A stretch of 64,000 nt of DNA from Hypericibacter terrae (GTDB lineage: Bacteria > Pseudomonadota > Alphaproteobacteria > Dongiales > Dongiaceae): positions 682,001 through 746,000 of the forward strand of contig NZ_CP042906.1 in the NCBI RefSeq assembly GCF_008728855.1, in the 5' to 3' direction. How positions within the stretch are numbered: the stretch's first letter is position 1; each line of letters opens with the position of its first letter. A program made the translations under genes and the position numbers. This document shows, piece after piece, positions 8,112-14,971 of the stretch. Under the pieces are notes generated by a model. The model did not search any database. It saw only the letters and a program-made list of their open reading frames with translations, and had not been told where the DNA came from.

Positions 8112-8905
8112 GCGAGCGCCTCGATCAGGGCCGGTGCCACCTCTTGCCAGATCGGCAGCAGCTGGTCGACGCGGGGATAGGGATCGATGCGCGCGAGACG
8201 CGTCTGCTCGAGCCCGGCATCGAGGCCCCAGGTCACGACCAGGAATCCCAGCCCCAGATTGCGCGCGATGGCGATGCTGCGGGCTTCGAGATCGAACGCG
8301 TCGAGGGCGACGGTGGTGGAGCGCCAGGCTTGCCGCTCCACCACCACCACACGCTCATAGGCTTCGCTCTCGATCACCGGCCGCGCCCGGTAGGGCGCAT
8401 CGCCCGTGTCGGGCGAGGTCCAGCGCCGCGTGCGGCCGCGCATATCCTCGACCGCCCAGGCGCGATCGTCGGGCGGGCCGGCATCCGTCTCGTCGCGGGC
8501 ATAGAGCTCCAGCGCCATGCCGGTGCGGGCGCGCCGCTCGGTGATGGCGCCGGAATAGCACCAGCCGGCCTCGAACCCGCGCGTCGTCGGCCGGTTCAGC
8601 ACCGGGGAGCGGGCGAGCGCCCCCGCCGCCCAGAGGACCGCCAGGCTCTCGCCGCCGAGGAAGCGGGCATCGGAATCGAGATTGGGGACCGGCGGCGGCG
8701 CCGGGCGCAGCAGCATCGGCAGGTCGGGCTCGACCCGGGCGCCCTCGGCCTCGCCGAGGATGGTGAACATCCGCCCCGCATCCTCATGCGTCACCGCCAC
8801 GAGGCGGCGGTCATGGCGGCGCGCTTCCGCGGTCATCAGGGTCGCCATCGGATCGCGCGGGTCGGCGACCAGCAGCAGATCGATGCCGGCTTCCGGGCGG
8901 GACAT
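8105..8905 (-). CDS. uncharacterised protein of the ATP-grasp operon
   Basis: This is a 266-residue soluble protein that I do not recognise. The N-terminus (GIDLLLVADPRDPMATLMTAEARRHDRRLVAVTHED) looks like a Rossmann-type alpha/beta start. The middle is rich in Arg and Asp, and the C-terminus (FLVVTWGLDAGLEQTRLARIDPYP) resembles the end of a small-molecule or peptide-binding domain. It is translationally coupled to the ATP-grasp gene by overlap and starts 25 bp after the repeat-protein gene. That position suggests a substrate-recognition or partner role, which is unproven. Confidence 0.6.
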   Translation of the reverse strand: MSRPEAGIDLLLVADPRDPMATLMTAEARRHDRRLVAVTHEDAGRMFTILGEAEGARVEPDLPMLLRPAPPPVPNLDSDARFLGGESLAVLWAAGALARSPVLNRPTTRGFEAGWCYSGAITERRARTGMALELYARDETDAGPPDDRAWAVEDMRGRTRRWTSPDTGDAPYRARPVIESEAYERVVVVERQAWRSTTVALDAFDLEARSIAIARNLGLGFLVVTWGLDAGLEQTRLARIDPYPRVDQLLPIWQEVAPALIEALAC

Positions 8906-8929
8906 CAGGCTTGCCCTCGGTCGCGCGGC

Positions 8930-9457
8930 TCAGATGACCGGACCGCTCTTCAGCAGATTCTGCATCCGCTCGCCATGAACCTTGCCCACCTGGTCGATCA
9001 GGTTCCAGTTGAGGGTGGCCGGCAGGCCGTAGCGGATCATGGGGTCGCCCTGGTTCTCCGCAGCACCCAGCTTGGTGTCGCTCTTCTCCTTGAAGTCTTT
9101 TCCTTCCTTGAAGTCCTTGCCCTCCTTGAAGTCTTTCCCTTCCTTGAAATCCTTGCCCTCCTTGAAATCCTTCCCTTCCTTGAAGCCCTTGCCCTGATTG
9201 CCGCCGAGGCCGCCCAGGCCGCCGACGGTGCCGGCGAGCCCGCCGGCCTTCCAGCGATCGACGCCGTCGACGCCGCCATTCTTGCCGTCGGCCTTGCGGT
9301 CGGGCGAGGCCGCGATCGCGGCGCTGATCAGATCCTGGACCGTTTTCGCCGTGCCGCGCCGGTTCTCGCGCGCCATCTGGGTGAGGAGATCGCGGCGGTG
9401 CGTGAGGGACAGGAACGCGCCCGGCTTGGACGCTTTCGGTTTCGATCGGCGAGCCAT
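8930..9457 (-). CDS. hexapeptide-repeat protein, candidate substrate of the ATP-grasp ligase
   Basis: This is a 175-residue basic protein. Residues 1-75 are an Arg/Lys-rich, helical, leader-like region (MARRSKPKASKPGAFLSLTH). A Gly-rich linker (GGLAGTVGGLGGLGGNQG) follows, then six tandem hexapeptides: KGFKEG, four KDFKEG and KDFKEK (codons 9083-9190). The C-terminal part is a more ordinary sequence (MIRYGLPATLNWNLIDQVG). Lys, Asp and Glu side chains are the groups graspetide ligases join, so the repeats could be the modified core. A strong GGAGGGGG stands before the ATG, implying high expression. It could instead be a structural repeat protein. Confidence 0.75.
   Translation of the reverse strand: MARRSKPKASKPGAFLSLTHRRDLLTQMARENRRGTAKTVQDLISAAIAASPDRKADGKNGGVDGVDRWKAGGLAGTVGGLGGLGGNQGKGFKEGKDFKEGKDFKEGKDFKEGKDFKEGKDFKEKSDTKLGAAENQGDPMIRYGLPATLNWNLIDQVGKVHGERMQNLLKSGPVI
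9083..9190 (-). repeat. six 18-bp tandem repeats encoding KDFKEG units
   Basis: Six in-frame 18-bp units occur without interruption. They differ mainly at third codon positions (AAA/AAG, GAC/GAT, GAG/GAA, GGA/GGC/GGG), while the peptide changes only in the first unit (D to G) and the last (G to K). Synonymous drift with a fixed peptide points to selection on the hexapeptide. Confidence 0.9.
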
Positions 9458-9469
9458 GATCCCCCTCCC

Positions 9470-9838
9470 TCAGCGGCCGGTGAGCTGCTTCAGCAGCTCG
9501 CCGACATTGATGCCGTCGACGACCAGGCCCTCGACGTCGCAGTTGCGCAGCTCGACGCCGCGGAAACTGGCATTCTCCACGATGCAGCCATCGAAGCCGC
9601 AGCCCTGGAAGGTGCTGCCTTCGAAGTTGCTCTCGCTGAAGAGGCAGTTGAGATAGCGGGTTTCCGAGATGACCGAGTGATCGTGGCGGATCCGCGTCAA
9701 GGTCGAGCTCGCCATGTCGGCATTGGCGACCAGCATATTGGGCTGGATCAGCGGTTGCGGCTGGGTGGCGCCACCCGTTTTCGCACCGCGAGATCTGGCG
9801 GCGGCCCGTTTCGGCCGCAGCTTCCTGGCTGCATTCAT
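9470..9838 (-). CDS. pentapeptide-repeat protein
   Basis: The 122-residue protein has an Arg/Lys/Ala-rich N-terminus (about 30 residues), then a repeat region with the A(D/N)LXX pattern: YLNCLFSESNFEGSTFQGCGFDGCIVENASFRGVELRNCDVEG. This predicts a short right-handed quadrilateral beta helix of about two to three coils. The ATG at 9838 is chosen because GGGAGG precedes it; the longer frame up to 10039 lacks support. It is the first gene of the operon, 13 bp before the hexapeptide-repeat gene. It may be a scaffold, a second substrate or an immunity factor; the sequence does not decide. Confidence 0.75.
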   Translation of the reverse strand: MNAARKLRPKRAAARSRGAKTGGATQPQPLIQPNMLVANADMASSTLTRIRHDHSVISETRYLNCLFSESNFEGSTFQGCGFDGCIVENASFRGVELRNCDVEGLVVDGINVGELLKQLTGR

Positions 9839-9897
9839 CGTGAACCTCCCCAAAGGCGCCGAGCGACCGCTCAAAGTCCGTCTCGGTGCGGAATACA

Positions 9898-9925
9898 ATC
9901 TTATGCCGCCGCGGCGAGCTGACAA
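9898..9925 (-). promoter_or_regulatory. putative sigma70-type promoter of the ATP-grasp operon
   Basis: On the minus strand TTGTCA (9925-9920) is followed after 16 bp by TAAGAT (9903-9898), about 52 bp upstream of the ATG of the pentapeptide-repeat gene. The match is moderate. The rest of the interval 9839-10388 holds no supported gene. Confidence 0.4.
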
Positions 9926-10388
9926 CCGCATAGCGGTTAAGCCGCACCGCGGAAATGCGATCGCTCGCGGCGGCGGACATCCTTGCCGGCGCGGCGATGA
10001 CGCGCGCGCGATCGCTCCTTCTTCATCGAGCAGGCCCACGATCTTGGCGACGCGTCACAGGATCCCGATCCCGTCCGCTGTGGTCGTTCGCGCTCCGACC
10101 GCAACAGATATGGCGTCAGTTTTTTTGAATGACGCGCCAATCAAGGAACGGCACGGCTGGTCATGTCGCTTTCGGCTGCTTTCGTCCTCTTCGAAGCGAA
10201 GGAGTCGATTCCTCCCAACGAGGGCCGGTCGGCCTCGGCAGGCTGTGGTAAATCTGTGTCGGGAGGGTCGGCCCGTCCCCCTCCGGCCCCGGAACGAACC
10301 ACCCCGCCGGGGGTATTGCGCGGGTCCGCAGGGCCAGCTTTCCTGCCTCAATAATTGACCGACCCTCCGCGGCTGCAACCCACAGGCA

Positions 10389-11600
10389 ATGCGACTCATG
10401 ACCCAGACCCGGCTGATGCAAGCCCTCCCGTCCGACGCCGACCATCAGGTGACGCTGGCCAACTGGCGGCTGCCGCCCTTCAGCCGCTGGGCCTTCCACC
10501 ATGTGCGCGAGGTGCTGCCCACGGCCAATATCGCGGGCGGCGGGGCCGGCGCCGCGTTCCGACGCTCCGAGCGCAAGATCGCGCAGGTGGCGTTCCAGGG
10601 AGCGGACGGCAAGGAATGGAACATCGGCCGGCTGCTGTCCGAGACCTTCACCGACGGTTTCATCCTGCTGCAGCGCGGCCGGGTGCTGAGCGAGTGGTAC
10701 GACGCCGGCCAGACGCCGGAATCGCCGCATATCGTCTTCTCCGTCAGCAAATCGATCTCCGGCACGCTGGCCGGCATCCTCGTGGACCGCGGCCAGCTCG
10801 ATCCCGACGCCCCGGTGACGCGCTATATCCCGGAGGCGGCCGGATCGGCTTATGGCGATTGCACGGTGCGCCATGTGCTCGACATGACGGTCTCGATCGA
10901 TTTCGAGGAGAACTATCTCGATCCGCATGGCGTGTTCGGACGCTATCGGCTCGCGACCGGCTGGAACCCGCTGCCCGAGGGCACCAGGCCGACCGACCTG
11001 CGCGGCTTCCTGGTCACGTTGAAGCGCGCGCAGCGTGCCCATGGAAGTCTCTTCCACTATGTGTCACCCAACTCCGATCTGCTCGGCTGGATCCTCGAGC
11101 GCGCCTCGGGCGTGAATTACGCGCAGCTCCTGAGCGACGCGATCTGGAAGCCGATGGGCGCCGAGCAGGACGCCTATGTCACGGTCGATCGCTTGGGGGC
11201 ACCACGCTCGGCCGGCGGCATCTGCGTGACCTTGCGCGACCTGGCGCGCTTCGGCGAGATGATGCGGCTGCGCGGGCTCGTCGACGGCAGGCAGGTCGTG
11301 CCCGGCGGCTGGGTCGACGACATCACGCAGAACGGCGATCCCAAGCCCTGGCAGATTTCGGAGGCCGGCAAGCTGTTCGCGCCCAAGGGCCGCTATCGCA
11401 GCAAATGGTACATCATGGGCTATCCCTCCGGCGCCTATTGCGCGGTCGGCATCCATGGCCAGTGGATCTATGTCGATCCCGCGGCCGACATGGTGATCGC
11501 GAAGCAGTCCTCGCAGCCGCTGCCGGTCGACGTGCCGATGGACACGCTGCTGCTGGCGGGCTTCGACGCCCTCGGCCGCTGGCTCGAGAAGACCGCATGA
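10389..11600 (+). CDS. serine hydrolase of the beta-lactamase/esterase family
   Basis: The 403-residue protein has the class C beta-lactamase-like fold. Ser118-x-x-Lys121 (FSVSKSISG) is the nucleophile motif, HYVSPNSDLLGW near 223-234 supplies the Tyr, and GIHGQWIYVDP near the C-terminus is the third motif. The sequence is closer to 6-aminohexanoate-dimer hydrolase and esterase-type members than to true beta-lactamases. There is no clear signal peptide, so it is probably cytosolic. Its stop overlaps the start of the first nucleotidyltransferase gene (ATGA), so the two are co-translated. Confidence 0.85.
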   Translation: MRLMTQTRLMQALPSDADHQVTLANWRLPPFSRWAFHHVREVLPTANIAGGGAGAAFRRSERKIAQVAFQGADGKEWNIGRLLSETFTDGFILLQRGRVLSEWYDAGQTPESPHIVFSVSKSISGTLAGILVDRGQLDPDAPVTRYIPEAAGSAYGDCTVRHVLDMTVSIDFEENYLDPHGVFGRYRLATGWNPLPEGTRPTDLRGFLVTLKRAQRAHGSLFHYVSPNSDLLGWILERASGVNYAQLLSDAIWKPMGAEQDAYVTVDRLGAPRSAGGICVTLRDLARFGEMMRLRGLVDGRQVVPGGWVDDITQNGDPKPWQISEAGKLFAPKGRYRSKWYIMGYPSGAYCAVGIHGQWIYVDPAADMVIAKQSSQPLPVDVPMDTLLLAGFDALGRWLEKTA

Positions 11601-12631
11601 GCGAAGGCCGACGATCCGGTCTTCCCGATGAAGACCCGTCGGCCGCTTCGCCCGAATTGATCGTCGAGATGCGGGTCGGTTCGCATCTCTATGGCACCGA
11701 CACGCCGCGCTCCGATCTCGACATCAAGGGCGTCTATCTGCCGGCGGCGCGCGATATCTTGCTGCAGCGGGTGGCGCCTTCGCTGCTGCAGGCAGCAGCG
11801 AAGGCTCCGGGCCAGCGAAATCAGGCCGGCGACCAGGATTGCGAATATTACAGCCTGCAGCGCTATCTCGAGTTTCTGGCCGAGGGCCAGACCGGGGCCC
11901 TCGACATGCTGTTCGCGCCCGAGGGCGCGATGCTGCGGCCACCGGCGCCGCTTTGGTACGAGATCCAGGCCGCGAGCGGCCGCCTGGTGACGCGGCAGGC
12001 CGCCTCCTTCCTGCGCTATTCCCGCCAGCAGGCGGCCAAGTTCGGGATCAAGGGATCGCGCGTCGCGGCGGGACGACGGGCGCTGGCGGTCCTGTCGGCG
12101 GCCGAAGCCCGCCTCGGGACCACGGCGAGGCTCGAGGAGATCGCCGACGAGCTCGCGATCCTGGTGCAGGGCGCCGAGCATCTGGGCCTGGTCGATCTGC
12201 CGGCGCCGGGAGGCGAGGCCGTCCCGCATCTGGAGGTCTGCGGCCGCAAGATCTCCTACCGCGTGTCGATCAAGACGGCGCGCGAGATCGTGCAGAAGTT
12301 GGTCGAGGAATATGGCGCCCGGGCCCTTCAGGCCGAGCGCAACGAGGGCGTCGACTGGAAGGCGCTCTCTCATGCGGTCCGCGTCGGACGCGAAGCGGTC
12401 GAGCTGCTGCAGACCGGGCGGATCGCCTTTCCGCTGCGCGAGGCCGGCCATCTGAAGCGGATCAAGGCCGGCGAGATACCCTATCAGCTCGTGGCGGAGG
12501 AGATCGAATCCCTGCTGGTCGAGGTCGAGACCGCCGCCGCGGGTTCCCGACTGTCGCCGACGCCGGACCGCGGACTCATCGAGGAGCTGGTGAGCCGCGC
12601 CTATCGGCAGCAGATCGAGCGGGGGCCCTGA
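11597..12631 (+). CDS. nucleotidyltransferase (COG3541/YcgL-like), copy 1
   Basis: The 344-residue protein has an N-terminal DNA polymerase beta-type nucleotidyltransferase core: VGSHLYGTDTPRSDLDIKGVY, with Gly28-Ser29 and Asp40/Asp42 as the catalytic pair. Around it lie long helical segments containing QDCEYYSLQRYLEFLAEG and KFGIKGSR. The family is described as predicted nucleotidyltransferases and is placed with RNA-repair genes in comparative work. It starts inside the stop of the serine hydrolase gene, and a second family member begins 3 bp after it. The nearby Y-RNA array and TROVE gene suggest an RNA substrate (inference). Confidence 0.78.
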   Translation: MSEGRRSGLPDEDPSAASPELIVEMRVGSHLYGTDTPRSDLDIKGVYLPAARDILLQRVAPSLLQAAAKAPGQRNQAGDQDCEYYSLQRYLEFLAEGQTGALDMLFAPEGAMLRPPAPLWYEIQAASGRLVTRQAASFLRYSRQQAAKFGIKGSRVAAGRRALAVLSAAEARLGTTARLEEIADELAILVQGAEHLGLVDLPAPGGEAVPHLEVCGRKISYRVSIKTAREIVQKLVEEYGARALQAERNEGVDWKALSHAVRVGREAVELLQTGRIAFPLREAGHLKRIKAGEIPYQLVAEEIESLLVEVETAAAGSRLSPTPDRGLIEELVSRAYRQQIERGP

Positions 12632-12634
12632 CTC

Positions 12635-13432
12635 ATGGCCGGCGATCGGTATATCGACGGCGCGATGGAGCAGCGGATCCAGGCCGAGCTCGCCGGCATC
12701 GAAGCCCGCGAGCGGGTCCGGATTCTCCTGGCGGTCGAATCGGGAAGCCGTGCCTGGCGCTTTCCGTCGACCGACAGCGACTATGACGTGCGCTTTCTCT
12801 ATGTCCGCAGCCTCGAGCAATATCTCTCGATCGAGGCCGTTCGCGATGTGATCGAATGTCCGCTCGAGGGCGATCTCGATATCGGCGGCTGGGACCTGCG
12901 CAAGGCCCTGCAGCTCATGATCAAGTCGAACGCGGTCCTGATCGAGTGGCTGACCTCGCCGGTGCGCTATCGCGCGCAGACCCGGTTCGCGGAGCGGTTG
13001 CTCGAGCTGGCGCTCTCGCATTGCGATCCGGCGGCGCTGGCGCATCACTATGACCGGCTCGCGCGGTCGAGCTTCGCCGAGATCCAGTCGGCTGAGGGGC
13101 CGGCGCGGTTCAAGACCTATTGCTATGCGCTGCGGGCGGCGCTCGCCCTGGTCTGGATCCGGCAGCTCCGGCAGCCGGCGCCGATGGGCCTGCCGCGACT
13201 CCTGGCGGTCCTGCCGGCGGGATCTTCGCTGCGGCGCGCCATCGACGAGCTGGTCGCGCGCAAGGCCCAGGCGACCGAAGGCGACCTCTCTCCGCGCGTC
13301 GCCGCGATCGACGACTTCCTGGCCGAATGCCTGGAGACGGCGGCGGAGCGCCCGGCATCGATCGGCTCGCCCGCGGCGCTGGCCGACGCCAATGCTTTCT
13401 TCGCGGCCGTGTTGCTGGCCGAAGGCGCTTGA
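12635..13432 (+). CDS. nucleotidyltransferase (COG3541/YcgL-like), copy 2
   Basis: The 265-residue protein has the same core in a shorter form: LLAVESGSRAWRFPSTDSDYDVRFLYV, with the Gly-Ser motif at 37-38 and Asp49/Asp51 as catalytic acids. Then come the family blocks GWDLRKALQLMIKSNAVLIEWLTSP and FKTYCYALRAALA. It diverges strongly from copy 1, so the two are not a recent duplication and probably have different jobs or form a heteromer. The intergenic distance of 3 bp indicates one operon with the serine hydrolase and copy 1. Confidence 0.8.
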   Translation: MAGDRYIDGAMEQRIQAELAGIEARERVRILLAVESGSRAWRFPSTDSDYDVRFLYVRSLEQYLSIEAVRDVIECPLEGDLDIGGWDLRKALQLMIKSNAVLIEWLTSPVRYRAQTRFAERLLELALSHCDPAALAHHYDRLARSSFAEIQSAEGPARFKTYCYALRAALALVWIRQLRQPAPMGLPRLLAVLPAGSSLRRAIDELVARKAQATEGDLSPRVAAIDDFLAECLETAAERPASIGSPAALADANAFFAAVLLAEGA

Positions 13433-13514
13433 CGCCCGCCGCGTCTTCCCTTAGAAACCCGCTCCCGCACAGGTTGTGCGATCCATTCTTTCAGACCAGG
13501 AACCGAGACCGATC

Positions 13515-13694
13515 ATGTTCGCGACAGGGATATCGATGCTGAGGACGGCGGCGGTGAAAACCGCGATCGCCGGCGGCATGGGTCTGTTCGCGGCCAGGAT
13601 CGCGAACGGGCTGATGCCGGCCGTGGCGCATGGGAATGGCCGGATTCATGGCCATTTCAGGGCCTGGGCTTCGGATGGCGTGACGGCGATGTAG
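13515..13694 (+). CDS. hypothetical small membrane-like protein
   Basis: This is a 59-residue frame (MFATGISMLRTAAVKTAIAGGMGLFAARIANG...) with one possible hydrophobic segment and no recognised family. No strong ribosome-binding site is seen. Its only support is its position between the nucleotidyltransferase operon and a good terminator. It may be non-coding. Confidence 0.25.
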   Translation: MFATGISMLRTAAVKTAIAGGMGLFAARIANGLMPAVAHGNGRIHGHFRAWASDGVTAM

Positions 13695-13721
13695 CCCGTC
13701 ACGACAGGTCTTCGGATGAAG

Positions 13722-13770
13722 ACCCCACCCGAGCCCTCGCTTCCAGCGGGCCGCTCCGGTGGGGTTTTTT
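13722..13770 (+). terminator. rho-independent terminator
   Basis: CCCCACC (13723-13729) pairs with GGTGGGG (13758-13764), enclosing a GC-rich inner stem, and is followed directly by six T. It ends the transcription unit that starts with the serine hydrolase or the small frame after it. Confidence 0.8.
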
Positions 13771-13852
13771 ATTGCTTCGGGCGCAACCGCGGGATGCCGC
13801 GGTCGCGAAGGGGAGGGGCTGCGCGAAAGCAGGAATGAAGAGAGCAATTCTG

Positions 13853-13926
13853 GTGGTCGTAGCTCAGTGGCAGAGTGTTCCGTTGTGACCGGGAAGATAT
13901 CGGTTCGATTCCGTTCGACCACCCCA
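13853..13926 (+). tRNA. tRNA-His (GTG)
   Basis: A complete cloverleaf can be read. Acceptor GTGGTCG (13853-13859) pairs with CGACCAC (13916-13922), followed by C73 and an encoded CCA (13924-13926). The anticodon loop TTGTGAC carries GTG, and the T-loop is TTCGATT. G at 13852 supplies the G-1 that pairs with C73, the identity element of tRNA-His. It is a normal tRNA, unlike the tRNA-like elements downstream. Confidence 0.95.
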
Positions 13927-13940
13927 GACTGAGGCGATGC

Positions 13941-14180
13941 CTAGCGGCGGCGGGAAGGACGCAACCGCACGCCGAGGCCTTCGCGTTCGTTGCCGATGAA
14001 TTCGACGCCGGCCTTCTCGAGCACCGCTTCGATCGCTCTCAAGGTGCTGACGCGAGGATCGACATTGTCGCTCTCGATCATGTTGAGGGTGACGACGGAG
14101 ATCGCCGCCTTATGGGCCAGCAGGGCCTGCGTCCATTTCAGCAGGCCCCGCGCGGCCCGGATCTGCGCGCTGATGATCAT
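13941..14180 (-). CDS. small helix-turn-helix (XRE-type) regulator
   Basis: The protein is about 79 residues: IRAARGLLKWTQALLAHKAAISVVTLNMIESDNVDPRVSTLRAIEAVLEKAGVEFI. The Cro/cI-type HTH occupies most of it, and the tail (GLGVRLRPSRRR) is basic. The start at 14180 is chosen because the longer frame reads through the operator and the promoter of the Y-RNA array. Shine-Dalgarno pairing is poor. It lies divergent from the Y-RNA array, with the inverted repeat AAACTGTA/TACAGTTT in between. Autorepression and control of the array are likely but inferred. Confidence 0.75.
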   Translation of the reverse strand: MIISAQIRAARGLLKWTQALLAHKAAISVVTLNMIESDNVDPRVSTLRAIEAVLEKAGVEFIGNEREGLGVRLRPSRRR

Positions 14181-14191
14181 GAGAGAAATAT

Positions 14192-14219
14192 AAACTGTAC
14201 TGAAAGAAAAATACAGTTT
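14192..14219. promoter_or_regulatory. candidate operator between the HTH gene and the Y-RNA array
   Basis: AAACTGTA (14192-14199) and TACAGTTT (14212-14219) form a perfect 8-bp inverted repeat with a 12-bp AT-rich spacer. It stands 12 bp before the HTH start codon and overlaps the TTGACT hexamer at 14219 that could be the -35 element of the Y-RNA array. Confidence 0.6.
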
Positions 14220-14252
14220 TGACTTGACGGGACGGCAAGGAAATGACATTTT
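14219..14252 (+). promoter_or_regulatory. possible promoter of the Y-RNA array
   Basis: Two overlapping -35-like hexamers, TTGACT (14219-14224) and TTGACG (14224-14229), precede an AT-rich stretch around 14241-14252 (AAATGACATTTT) that could supply a weak -10. The -10 match is poor. Downstream, 14252-14260 can pair with the first stem strand of Y-like RNA 1. Confidence 0.3.
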
Positions 14253-14277
14253 CCGCGCCGCTTCGATGGAGGGCCTA

Positions 14278-14412
14278 CCGGCGCGGGCCGGCGTTCGAAG
14301 GGTTATCGCTTGAACTGCGGGAGTTGGGGGTTCGAGTCCCTCCGGCGGCGAGAGTTGCCGTAGCTCAATTGGTAGAGCACCGCCCTTTGACAGAAACATG
14401 CCCGCGTCGCCG
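14278..14412 (+). ncRNA. Y-RNA-like (YrlA-type) RNA 1
   Basis: The terminal stem CGGCGCGGGC (14279-14288) pairs over 10 bp with GCCCGCGTCG (14400-14409). Inside it are the shared motif CGAAGGGTTATC, a T-arm (GGGGG-TTCGAGT-CCCTC) and a 7-bp acceptor-like stem (14343-14349 with 14354-14360) closed by a GAGA tetraloop. U-A and a D-arm (GCTCAATTGGTAGAGC) follow, then ACATG at the stem. The order T-arm, closed acceptor, D-arm is a circularly permuted tRNA module, as in bacterial YrlA tRNA mimics. The Rsr/TROVE gene lies downstream. Confidence 0.8.
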
Positions 14413-14448
14413 TGAGACGACGATTGGGTAGGATGTGATTGATGGATA

Positions 14449-14586
14449 CCGGCACGGGCCGGAGCTCGAGGGTTACCTCAGGACGTGAAGGACGCGGGTT
14501 CGAATCCCGCCGCGTGCCGCAAGGCGCCGTAGCTCAGCGGTAGAGCGTCGCGCATAGGCTTCGGGCACAACATGTCCGTGTCGCCG
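14449..14586 (+). ncRNA. Y-RNA-like (YrlA-type) RNA 2
   Basis: The terminal stem CGGCACGGGC (14450-14459) pairs over 10 bp with GTCCGTGTCG (14574-14583), using two G-U pairs. The motif CGAGGGTTACC follows. The T-arm is GCGGG-TTCGAAT-CCCGC. The acceptor-like stem (14511-14518 with 14523-14529) has 7 bp with C14513 bulged and is closed by a GCAA (GNRA) tetraloop. The D-arm is GCTCAGCGGTAGAGC. An A-U pair replaces a G-C pair of RNA 1 in the terminal stem, a compensatory change that supports it. Confidence 0.8.
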
Positions 14587-14618
14587 AGGGACGACGCCTT
14601 GGAATTGAATGACGAGTG

Positions 14619-14760
14619 TCGGCACGGGCCGGTGTTCGAGGGTTATCTGCATGGTAAGCAGGTGGTCGGGGGTTCGACTCCCTCCGTTGCCGATCACGGT
14701 CGGCATCGTAGCTCAACGGTAGAGCTCCTTATCCTCGGCGAAAACATGTCCGTGTCGCCG
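14619..14760 (+). ncRNA. Y-RNA-like (YrlA-type) RNA 3
   Basis: The terminal stem CGGCACGGGC (14620-14629) pairs over 10 bp with GTCCGTGTCG (14748-14757). The motif CGAGGGTTATC follows, then T-arm GGGGG-TTCGACT-CCCTC. The acceptor-like stem (14685-14693 with 14700-14708) has 9 positions with one U-U mismatch and a six-base loop, TCACGG. The D-arm is GCTCAACGGTAGAGC. The acceptor is longer than in RNAs 1 and 2 and lacks the GNRA loop. Confidence 0.8.
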
Positions 14761-14788
14761 ATGACATGAGTTGGATTGAATGACGGAT

Positions 14789-14896
14789 ACGGCGCGGGCC
14801 GGCAATCGAGGGTTATCCCCTAACCCAGGCAGCGGGATCGGAGTCCCGCAGGCATCAAGGATGCTGCCGCCCTCGACAAAGCATGCCCGCGCCGGC
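14789..14896 (+). ncRNA. Y-RNA-like RNA 4, D-arm missing
   Basis: The terminal stem CGGCGCGGGC (14790-14799) pairs with GCCCGCGCCG (14885-14894), all ten pairs Watson-Crick. The motif CGAGGGTTATC follows. The T-like arm GCGGG/CCCGC encloses a degenerate loop, ATCGGAGT. A short hairpin GCATC-AAG-GATGC replaces the acceptor stem, and no D-arm follows. It is a reduced version of RNAs 1-3, either a shortened functional variant or a decaying copy. The intact terminal stem argues for retained protein binding. Confidence 0.65.
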
Positions 14897-14971
14897 AAGG
14901 CCTGAGAAAGCCGAGCGGCATCCTGCCGGCGCGGCAGAACGAGGACGCATTGATTTGGCACCGGAACAAAA

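Noticed and set aside
9083-9190. CRISPR-like or regulatory direct repeats
   Set aside because: The 18-bp units are in frame, contiguous and vary at third codon positions. They encode a hexapeptide and have no spacers.
10355-11596. Fusion of a 400-residue N-terminal region to the first nucleotidyltransferase
   Set aside because: The N-terminal part is an Arg-rich shadow of the serine hydrolase gene. The nucleotidyltransferase starts at 11597 with an ATGA overlap.
13941-14399. 152-residue version of the HTH protein
   Set aside because: The extension would cover the operator, the Y-RNA promoter and part of RNA 1, and has no similarity to HTH proteins.
14350-14720. Ordinary tRNA genes or tRNA halves in the array
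   Set aside because: The D-arm and T-arm pieces do not form cloverleaves in linear order: acceptor strands of neighbouring pieces do not pair. They pair only in the permuted order (T-arm, closed acceptor stem, D-arm) within each Y-like element.
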